NCBI RefSeq assembly: GCF_938010505.1
Contig: NZ_CALLVP010000037.1
Coordinates: forward strand, 1-5,321
Length of the DNA: 5,321 bases
From: an uncultured Veillonella sp.
GTDB taxonomy: Bacteria > Bacillota > Negativicutes > Veillonellales > Veillonellaceae
Reading direction: 5' to 3'
In this document: one piece after another, positions 1 to 5,321 of the stretch
Layout: every line of letters begins with the position of its first letter
How positions within the stretch are numbered: position 1 is the stretch's first letter
Notes under the pieces: generated by a model
Told to the model about the DNA's origin: nothing
What the model saw: only the letters and a program-made list of their open reading frames with translations
Databases searched by the model: none
Translations under genes and position numbers: made by a program

Positions 1-104
1 TTGTCGGTATCTGTGTATTCATTTATCTAGGCTATCTAGAAAAGAAAAATCAAAAAATACTTGTTGCTACAAAACCGATAGTAAAAACTAAAAAGCGTAA
101 ATAA
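1..104 (+). CDS. 3' end of an unidentified gene, possible membrane-anchored protein
   Basis: An open frame enters from the left edge in frame 3 and runs 33 codons to a TAA at 102-104. The visible C-terminus begins with a short hydrophobic run (VGICVFIYLGYL) and continues into a strongly basic tail ending KTKKRK. This looks like the end of a membrane segment followed by a positively charged cytoplasmic tail, but the fragment is too short to name a family. A good terminator hairpin begins 14 bases after the stop, which supports a real gene end here. The other two forward frames also contain stops within this stretch. The gene converges on trmFO. Function unknown. Confidence 0.55.
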   Translation, partial: VGICVFIYLGYLEKKNQKILVATKPIVKTKKRK

Positions 105-118
105 ATTACAAATAAAAA

Positions 119-169
119 AGAAAAAGTCCTACATTCAAAGTTAAAAACAATGAATGTAGGGCTTTTTCT
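119..169. terminator. Bidirectional rho-independent terminator between converging genes
   Basis: Arms 119-137 and 151-169 pair over 19 positions around a 13-base loop (138-150). The core is GTCCTACATTCA against TGAATGTAGGGC, flanked by an A-run on the left and a T-run on the right. As plus-strand RNA the only irregular pair is a U.G wobble (127 with 161). As minus-strand RNA the same position is a C.A mismatch. Read on the plus strand, the T-run is 163-167. Read on the minus strand, the stem is followed by a longer T-run from the A-tract at 114-119. It lies 14 bases past the plus-strand stop and 73 bases past the trmFO stop, so it probably ends both transcripts. Confidence 0.88.
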
Positions 170-242
170 ATACAAGATATAATTTACTAACTAATTTATT
201 GACTAATAAAGTATTCAGTAATTAAAAAATTAAGAATATTTT

Positions 243-1559
243 TTATAAATTTTCTTTAGCTTTTAACGCATCCAGATCTTCTAATGCACGATTGGCAATC
301 AGTGCATTTTTCTCTTTCTTCTTACGTACTTTTTGAGGCCAGGACTCCATGATACCAAAGTTGACGTTCATTGGTTGGAAATTTGAACCTTCGTAGTTAG
401 AAATATAGTGGCTAAGGGAACCGATAGCCGTCGTCTTAGGGAATTCAATAAATGGTTGTTCCTCTAAGTAACGGTCTACTTGTAGGCCTACCATGAGACC
501 GCTAGCAGCAGATTCCAAATAACCTTCAACGCCTGTCATTTGACCAGCAAAGAATAAACGCGGTTCTTTTTTTAGCTGGAATGCATGATTCAATAACTCA
601 GGAGAATTGATATACGTATTGCGGTGCATTACGCCATAGCGGATGAATTCAGCATTTTCAAGACCTGGAATCATACCGAATACACGCTTTTGTTCGCCCC
701 ATTTTAAATGAGTTTGGAAGCCAACTAAGTTAAACATAGTGCCTTCCTTATTTTCCTTACGCAATTGCACGACTGCATAAGATTCCTCATTGGTGCGTTT
801 ATCCACTAAGCCCACAGGCTTTAATGGACCATAACGTAATGTATCTTCACCGCGGCTTGCCATAATTTCTACGGGCATACAACCTTCAAAGTAAATTTCT
901 TTTTCGAAATCTTTTGGTTGTACGGCTTCAGCAGTAGTAAGCTCATGCCAGAACGCTTTATATTCTTCTTCTGTCATAGGACAGTTAAGATAATCCGCAT
1001 CGCCTTTATCATAACGTGAGGCAGCAAAAACTTTATCATAGTTTAAAGATTCTGCCGTCACGATAGGTGCAGCAGCATCGTAGAAGTAAAAACCTGTTTC
1101 ACCAGTTAAGGCTTTAATCTTATCACCTAATGCTTCAGATGTAAGCGGACCAGACGCAAAAATAACAGTTCCCTCTGTAGGAATTTCCGTTACCTCTTCG
1201 TGATGCACAGTAATATTAGGATGACTTTTCACCTTCTTTGTCACCATTTCGCTGAACAAATGACGATCAACGGCTAAAGCACCACCAGCAGGAACAGCAG
1301 TTGCATCGGCGCATGCCATAATGATAGAACCGAGACGACGCATTTCTTCTTTCAAAAGACCTACAGCATTTTCAATATTGCCAGCGCGCAACGAATTACT
1401 ACATACGAGCTCTGCAAATTGATCTGTTTGGTGCGCAGGCGAACTCTTAACAGGTCGCATTTCATATAGGTCTACATGAATACCTCGGTTAGCGAGTTGC
1501 CAAGCCGCTTCGGATCCTGCAAGGCCTGCACCAATAACGATAACATTTTTATTATTCAA
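243..1559 (-). CDS. trmFO: TrmFO: methylenetetrahydrofolate-dependent tRNA (uracil-5-)-methyltransferase
   Basis: TrmFO (formerly Gid) is a cytoplasmic FAD enzyme that makes 5-methyluridine at position 54 of the tRNA T-loop, taking the carbon from 5,10-methylene-THF and reducing power from NAD(P)H. The 438-residue length matches the family (about 435). Visible features are the N-terminal FAD-binding Rossmann motif [13 protein letters not shown] (8-20), Cys53 in ELVCSNSLR and Cys227 in [14 protein letters not shown], which correspond to the two functional cysteines known in the family, and the C-terminal FAD-domain motif [19 protein letters not shown] (336-354). The start is TTG, with AGAGGA 8 bases upstream. 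The first codons overlap the topA stop by 8 bases, so translation is probably coupled to topA. It is the last gene of the block. MnmG/GidA is a distant relative but is longer (over 600 residues), so TrmFO is secure. Confidence 0.97.
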   Translation of the reverse strand: MNNKNVIVIGAGLAGSEAAWQLANRGIHVDLYEMRPVKSSPAHQTDQFAELVCSNSLRAGNIENAVGLLKEEMRRLGSIIMACADATAVPAGGALAVDRHLFSEMVTKKVKSHPNITVHHEEVTEIPTEGTVIFASGPLTSEALGDKIKALTGETGFYFYDAAAPIVTAESLNYDKVFAASRYDKGDADYLNCPMTEEEYKAFWHELTTAEAVQPKDFEKEIYFEGCMPVEIMASRGEDTLRYGPLKPVGLVDKRTNEESYAVVQLRKENKEGTMFNLVGFQTHLKWGEQKRVFGMIPGLENAEFIRYGVMHRNTYINSPELLNHAFQLKKEPRLFFAGQMTGVEGYLESAASGLMVGLQVDRYLEEQPFIEFPKTTAIGSLSHYISNYEGSNFQPMNVNFGIMESWPQKVRKKKEKNALIANRALEDLDALKAKENL

Positions 1560-3951
1560 CTGTTGTTTCCTCTTTTTTAGCTTTGCTAGACTTTTTAGAT
1601 CCTTTAGATTCTTTAGACTCTTTAGATTCTTTTACAGTTTCTACACTAGCTTCGCTTTTTTTCTTTCTTGTTTTCTTTGGTGGTCTAGTTGGACATGTTT
1701 CATTGGAACAGAACTTTTTAGTTGTCCCATTTTTATATGTCTTTTCAACCATTATAGAACCACATGTTTCACAGAAATCATGGGTTGGCTTATCCCATAA
1801 TGTAAAGTCGCATTGTGGGTATCGATTACAGCCATAGAAAATACGTCCACGACGAGACTTGCGTTCTACGATTTCCCCTTCTTTACAATTAGGACAAGTT
1901 ACACCAGTTCCTACTGTAATAGGTTTTGTATTTTTACATTCTGGGAAATTGGAACATGCTAAGAACTTACCATAGCGACCAAATTTATATACCATTGGAC
2001 TATTGCAAAGTTCACATGTCTCATCGCTTTCCATAGATGCAATTTCAATGCGGTCTACATCACTTGCATCTTCTAGTTCTTGCGCAAAGACCTCATAGAA
2101 ATCAGATAATACTTTTACATATGTATCCTTACCAGATGCAATAGCATCTAGTTCTTCTTCAAGATCACGGGTAAAGCCAGTATTGATGATTTTTTCGAAG
2201 TAAGCAATCAAGAAGTCTACCACCACAAAGCCTAGCTCTGTAGGCACGAATTGTTTATTCGTATTCTCTACATAATTACGGCTTACGATAGTATCTAGAA
2301 TTGGTGCGTATGTACTAGGACGGCCAATACCTAATTCCTCTAGAGTCTTGATGAGGCTCGCCTCGGAGTAACGTGGTGGTGGTTGCGTGAAATGTTGTTC
2401 AGGCAACACCTCTACCGTATGGGCAACATCATTCTTTTTTAAAGCTGGTAATTGAGGTACATCCTCTTTTTTTGTATCTTCATAAACGGCACTGAAACCT
2501 GGGAAGATAACACGAGAGCCAGTCGCTTTAAATGTATAGTCATCTTTAACATTCAACTCTATCGTTGTTGATTCATTTTGTTGAGGTGCCATTTGGCTAG
2601 CCATAAAACGATTCCAAATCAACGTATATAGCTTAAGTTCATCACGATTCAAAAATGGTTCCACCATTTTAGGTGTTAACTCGAGAGATGTAGGACGAAT
2701 CGCCTCATGCGCATCTTGTGCAGACCCCTTAGAGCCGTACACATTTGGTTTAGACGGATAATAGTCTTCCCCATAATTGCGAAGAATAAAGTCCTTAGCC
2801 ATAGCTTGCATCTCTTTAGAGATACGTGTAGAGTCTGTACGCATGTATGTAATCAAACCCACGTGGCCATAGGAACCGATTTCAAGACCTTCGTATAAAT
2901 GTTGAGCAATCATCATGGTACGCTTAGCACCAAAGTTCAATTTACGCACACCATCTTGTTGCAAGGTAGATGTTGTAAATGGAGGTGCCGCTTTACGAGA
3001 ACGCTTCCGCTTTTCAATATTTGTCACTAATGCATCGGCTCCGCCAATAGCACCTACTACGGCTTGTGCTTCACTTTCAGTAGTAATATCGATTTTTTCA
3101 CCTTTAATATGGGTCAATTCCGCTGTGAAAGCCTCTTTTTTAGGCGTTTCAAAATTGCCTTCAATCGTCCAATATTCTTGTGGTACGAAAGCTTGAATCT
3201 CGCGCTCTCTTTCACAGATAAGACGAACTGCAACGGATTGCACACGACCTGCACTAAGGCCTTTACAAACCTTTTTCCACAGTAAAGGACTCAATTTATA
3301 ACCAACGATACGGTCTAATACACGGCGTGCTTGCTGTGCATCTACCATGTTCATATCGATAGTACGTGGAAACTCCAAAGCCTCTGCTACAGCATTTTTA
3401 GTAATCTCATTGAACGTAATACGACATGTTGACTTAGGATCCACATTAAGAATGTACGCTAAATGCCAAGAAATAGCTTCCCCTTCGCGGTCAGGGTCAG
3501 TAGCAAGCAATACGGCACTGCTTTCATCGGCATAAGAAACTAGTTCATCAATAACCTTTTTACGGGTGACCAAATTACTATAGCGCGGCGTGAAATCATG
3601 CTCTATATCGATGCCCATTTGAGATTTAGGCAAGTCCCGCAAGTGGCCCATACTCGCCTTAACAACATAGTTAGGACCTAAGAATTTTTCAATTGTTTTA
3701 GATTTAGCAGGAGACTCTACGATAACCAAAACTTTGCCATCCGGATTATATACGCGAGGTTCGCGTTGCTCCGGTGGTACAGAGGTTTGTAGAACAGATT
3801 TATCCCGTACAATCCCCATTGGAGTAAGGGCTTCCTTACCTACCTTACGCTTTATCGTAGTACTTTCTTTCTTAGTATTTTTCTTTTTTGACTCTTTACT
3901 AGTACTAGCTGCTTTCGGCTCGCCAATAACGATAGATCGTTTAATGGACAA
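1552..3951 (-). CDS. topA: DNA topoisomerase I (type IA), with N-terminal extension and three zinc ribbons
   Basis: TopA relaxes negative supercoils by nicking one strand through a 5'-phosphotyrosine. With the TTG start at 3951 it has 799 residues. Order of parts: a Lys/Ser/Thr-rich extension (1 to about 70); the TOPRIM domain with [17 protein letters not shown] (Glu79) and [10 protein letters not shown] (Asp152, Asp154, Glu156); the [10 protein letters not shown] motif (about 230-239); the active-site Tyr369 in [19 protein letters not shown] (415-421); GIGRPSTYA (541-549); three Cys4 zinc ribbons (C646/649/666/672, C686/689/708/714, C727/730/748/753); then a basic Lys/Ser/Glu tail. All key catalytic residues are present. 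A GTG at 3960 would add three residues, but it directly abuts the Shine-Dalgarno sequence, so TTG at 3951 is preferred. The gene overlaps the dprA end by 11 bases and trmFO by 8. Function is certain; the exact start is less so. Confidence 0.97.
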   Translation of the reverse strand: MSIKRSIVIGEPKAASTSKESKKKNTKKESTTIKRKVGKEALTPMGIVRDKSVLQTSVPPEQREPRVYNPDGKVLVIVESPAKSKTIEKFLGPNYVVKASMGHLRDLPKSQMGIDIEHDFTPRYSNLVTRKKVIDELVSYADESSAVLLATDPDREGEAISWHLAYILNVDPKSTCRITFNEITKNAVAEALEFPRTIDMNMVDAQQARRVLDRIVGYKLSPLLWKKVCKGLSAGRVQSVAVRLICEREREIQAFVPQEYWTIEGNFETPKKEAFTAELTHIKGEKIDITTESEAQAVVGAIGGADALVTNIEKRKRSRKAAPPFTTSTLQQDGVRKLNFGAKRTMMIAQHLYEGLEIGSYGHVGLITYMRTDSTRISKEMQAMAKDFILRNYGEDYYPSKPNVYGSKGSAQDAHEAIRPTSLELTPKMVEPFLNRDELKLYTLIWNRFMASQMAPQQNESTTIELNVKDDYTFKATGSRVIFPGFSAVYEDTKKEDVPQLPALKKNDVAHTVEVLPEQHFTQPPPRYSEASLIKTLEELGIGRPSTYAPILDTIVSRNYVENTNKQFVPTELGFVVVDFLIAYFEKIINTGFTRDLEEELDAIASGKDTYVKVLSDFYEVFAQELEDASDVDRIEIASMESDETCELCNSPMVYKFGRYGKFLACSNFPECKNTKPITVGTGVTCPNCKEGEIVERKSRRGRIFYGCNRYPQCDFTLWDKPTHDFCETCGSIMVEKTYKNGTTKKFCSNETCPTRPPKKTRKKKSEASVETVKESKESKESKGSKKSSKAKKEETTVE
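1568..1573 (-). promoter_or_regulatory. Ribosome binding site of trmFO, inside the topA 3' end
   Basis: On the minus strand AGAGGA lies 8 bases before the TTG at 1559-1557. It sits in the last codons of topA (Lys-Glu-Glu). There is no ATG or GTG at a comparable distance in this frame, so this site decides the TTG start and implies coupling to topA translation. Confidence 0.75.
1594..1632 (-). repeat. 9-base tandem repeat encoding Lys-Glu-Ser units in the TopA tail
   Basis: On the coding strand the unit AAA-GAA-TCT recurs about four times with small changes (GAG for GAA, and GGA for GAA in the last copy), giving the residues [13 protein letters not shown]. The unit is a multiple of three, so gain or loss of a copy would keep the frame and only change tail length. 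It lies in the disordered-looking tail after the third zinc ribbon, 35 bases before the topA/trmFO overlap. Confidence 0.8.
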
Positions 3952-5167
3952 GTATATCACTCCTAGTCATATTAATATAGCCTCTCGGCGGATGATTCTC
4001 TATAGCCCCTTCTATTTCTAACTCTAGTAATAAGGGCTGCAGTTGTTGTAATGGAATACGAGTCGCTTTCAAAATATCACTAACCGTAATACATCGATCA
4101 TGAGGTATTTCACTCAATATTACACTCCTATCCACATTAAAGCTTAACATAGAGAACCCTTTTCTATCAACACTTTGACTATGATTCCCTATTTCAACGC
4201 TATCTTTTACACCTTTATTTTCATTATTCTTTATTAGTAAAAGTTTCTTTTTACTAGAAAAATATTCCCGCAATGTTAAATGATATTGTTTAACTATATC
4301 CTCATAACCAGTAAGTACATATGCACCATTTCTCATTAGAAATTTATTTCCATCAGCCGTATGGTCTAATAGATTACATGGTACCACAAATACATCTCGA
4401 CCTTCACTAACCGCCATATCTGCCGTAATCAAAGAACCACTACTGGACTTGGCCTCTACTACAATAACACCTCTACATAATCCACTAATGATACGATTTC
4501 GAGCGGGGAAATGTTTAGCAGATGGTGGCGTACCAGGTGGGTACTCAGATACAAGCAAACCATTGTTTTGTAAGATTCGGTCAAATAATTTTGTATTCTC
4601 TCGTGGATATACTATATCTAATCCACAACCCATGATCACAATAGCATACCCCTGACTAGCTAACAGTCCTTCATGACCATGTGTATCAATACCTCGTGCG
4701 CCTCCACTGACGATAATAGTGCTGTATTTACCGAGCTCTTTACCAAGCATTCTCGCCACATTGCGTCCGTATAATGAACAGCGCCGTGCCCCTACAAGAG
4801 CAATCCGATTTAGCCGTTTATCTAAAAGTGCTCTATTACCTCGCATAAACAATATAGCCGGTGGATTATAAATATGGTTCAAAATAGATGGAAAATCTTT
4901 ATCTAAAAAGGTAGTAACATCCATCTTATATTCGTCTATTTTATGAATTATATAATCTAACTTTTCATCCTTAGCCGATGATGCTATAGCACGTTTATCA
5001 GCGGTAGAAATATGTGTATAAGGCTTTAAATTTTCAACCTTCTTAACGGCTTGCCAAGCATCATAGGACGACCCAAAATCCTCAATAAAACGTCGTACAT
5101 GTGTGGCTCCAACATTGTATAGACTTTGCAAGCCTGCAATATAAATATTGTCATCGTATCTAGTCAT
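3941..5167 (-). CDS. dprA: DprA/Smf: DNA-processing protein, RecA loader for transformation
   Basis: DprA binds single-stranded DNA entering during natural transformation, protects it and loads RecA; it works in the cytoplasm. The 408 residues show an N-terminal helix-hairpin-helix-like region (about 10-75, with LYNVGATHVRRFIEDFG), then the extended Rossmann core: VGARRCSLYG (125-134), SGGARGIDTHGH (154-165), MGCGLDIVYPREN (179-191), SEYPPG (207-212), FPARNRIISGL (220-230) and SSGSLITA (242-249). A polar linker (about 297-342) leads to a C-terminal winged-helix (DML1-like) domain (about 343-400). The ATG at 5167-5165 has AGGTG 5 bases upstream. Oddity: where many homologues read VPG, this protein reads VPC (262-264). 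It lies downstream of comM/yifB, itself linked to transformation in other bacteria, and overlaps topA. Family assignment is secure; a competence role here is inferred from homology. Confidence 0.96.
   Translation of the reverse strand: MTRYDDNIYIAGLQSLYNVGATHVRRFIEDFGSSYDAWQAVKKVENLKPYTHISTADKRAIASSAKDEKLDYIIHKIDEYKMDVTTFLDKDFPSILNHIYNPPAILFMRGNRALLDKRLNRIALVGARRCSLYGRNVARMLGKELGKYSTIIVSGGARGIDTHGHEGLLASQGYAIVIMGCGLDIVYPRENTKLFDRILQNNGLLVSEYPPGTPPSAKHFPARNRIISGLCRGVIVVEAKSSSGSLITADMAVSEGRDVFVVPCNLLDHTADGNKFLMRNGAYVLTGYEDIVKQYHLTLREYFSSKKKLLLIKNNENKGVKDSVEIGNHSQSVDRKGFSMLSFNVDRSVILSEIPHDRCITVSDILKATRIPLQQLQPLLLELEIEGAIENHPPRGYINMTRSDILVH
3960..3964 (-). promoter_or_regulatory. Ribosome binding site of topA, inside the dprA 3' end
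   Basis: On the minus strand AGGAG (3964-3960) is followed after 8 bases by TTG at 3951-3949. The upstream GTG at 3960-3958 overlaps this AGGAG and has no other usable site at a normal distance. This argues for the TTG as the real topA start. Confidence 0.72.
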
Positions 5168-5172
5168 ATAAA

Positions 5173-5177
5173 CACCT
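5173..5177 (-). promoter_or_regulatory. Ribosome binding site of dprA
   Basis: On the minus strand AGGTG lies 5 bases before the ATG at 5167-5165. It complements the CACCT part of the 16S rRNA 3' end. It supports this ATG as the dprA start. Confidence 0.65.
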
Positions 5178-5271
5178 GGTAATTCTTTCTATGTATATAA
5201 GCCTTAATTTTATATAGAACTAAACAACTACTTTTCTAAATAAGAAACAAATAATTTATAATACATTTACT
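5178..5271 (-). other. A/T-rich comM-dprA spacer, no clear promoter or terminator
   Basis: This is the gap between the comM/yifB stop and the dprA ribosome binding site. It is very A/T-rich and contains several TATA-like hexamers (for example TTATAT and TATAAA on the minus strand), but none is paired with a convincing TTGACA-like box at 16-18 bases. There is no GC-rich stem followed by a T-run, so nothing visible stops readthrough from comM into dprA. A weak internal promoter cannot be ruled out. Confidence 0.4.
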
Positions 5272-5321
5272 TTATTTGCCAGTTCTAAATAACATTGCTT
5301 CAGAAATATGATGTGGTTCTA
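5272..5321 (-). CDS. 3' end of ComM/YifB-family Mg-chelatase-like AAA+ ATPase
   Basis: A minus-strand frame enters from the right edge and ends with TAA at 5274-5272. The readable residues are EPHHISEAMLFRTGK. This closely matches the typical C-terminus of YifB/ComM proteins, where a helix with 'HI.EAL.YR' ends the protein. In many Firmicutes yifB lies directly upstream of dprA, which agrees with its place here. ComM is a helicase that promotes branch migration during transformation in Gram-negative species. Only about 15 residues are visible, so the call rests on the motif plus gene order. Confidence 0.75.
   Translation of the reverse strand, partial: EPHHISEAMLFRTGK

Noticed and set aside
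184..221. Nested A/T-rich dyad (TTACT/AGTAA around TTTATT/AATAAA with loop GACT)
   Set aside because: The arms are 5-6 bases and almost all A/T in a spacer that is itself very A/T-rich, so chance is a sufficient explanation; it has no T-run typical of a terminator.
1583..1837. Plus-strand open frame of 84 codons with an LDSLDSLDS repeat
   Set aside because: It is antisense to the topA zinc-ribbon and tail region; the repeat is just the complement of the KES codons, and no ribosome site or family resemblance is seen.
2707..4655. Several other plus-strand open frames of 62-95 codons
   Set aside because: All lie antisense to well-supported topA or dprA coding sequence, are short and have no recognisable domains; they are shadow frames.
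5187..5219. Imperfect inverted repeat (TTCTAT..ATAA / TTATATAGAA) upstream of dprA, considered as an operator or attenuator
   Set aside because: It needs a 4-base bulge, is nearly all A/T and matches no known operator; not distinguishable from background.
5180..5250. Possible dprA promoter using minus-strand TTGTTT and TTATAT boxes
   Set aside because: The spacing between these boxes is 21 bases, and properly spaced alternatives have poor -35 matches; not strong enough to report as a promoter.
1..5321. Search for mobile elements, CRISPR arrays, tRNA genes, riboswitches or defence cassettes
   Set aside because: The window is almost filled by conserved housekeeping genes, and the remaining spacers are too short and show no repeats or structured RNA hallmarks apart from the terminator.

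Overview
The window carries a compact minus-strand gene block of low-to-moderate GC, read right to left: the last codons of a ComM/YifB-type Mg-chelatase-like gene, then dprA, topA and trmFO. At the far left, the end of an unidentified gene on the plus strand runs towards trmFO, and a strong hairpin terminator lies between the two. The chromosomal order yifB/comM - dprA (smf) - topA - trmFO (gid) is typical of Firmicutes. Low GC, A/T-rich spacers and the protein sequences fit a Negativicutes organism, most likely Veillonella. That genus-level call is inference from sequence character, not from a search.

Layout. 1-104: 3' end of a plus-strand gene with a hydrophobic stretch and a Lys-rich tail. 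119-169: stem-loop terminator serving both converging units. 170-242: A/T-rich spacer with nothing convincing. 243-1559 (-): trmFO, complete. 1552-3951 (-): topA, complete. 3941-5167 (-): dprA, complete. 5168-5271: 104-base A/T-rich gap with the dprA ribosome binding site and no clear terminator or promoter. 5272-5321 (-): last codons of comM/yifB.

The three complete genes are translationally overlapped: dprA/topA by 11 bases (with the preferred start) and topA/trmFO by 8 bases. Both downstream genes appear to start at TTG, each with a good Shine-Dalgarno sequence 8 bases upstream, inside the 3' end of the previous gene. The products share a DNA/RNA-processing theme rather than one pathway: DprA loads RecA on incoming single-stranded DNA during transformation, TopA relaxes negative supercoils, and TrmFO makes m5U54 in tRNA using folate.

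I see no mobile element, CRISPR array, RNA gene, toxin-antitoxin pair or defence cassette, and no sign of an undescribed system. The points worth a second look are small: the double TTG coupling, the N-terminal extension and 9-base-repeat tail of TopA, a substituted Rossmann motif plus long linker in DprA, and an operon that stops after trmFO instead of continuing into xerC-hslVU-codY.
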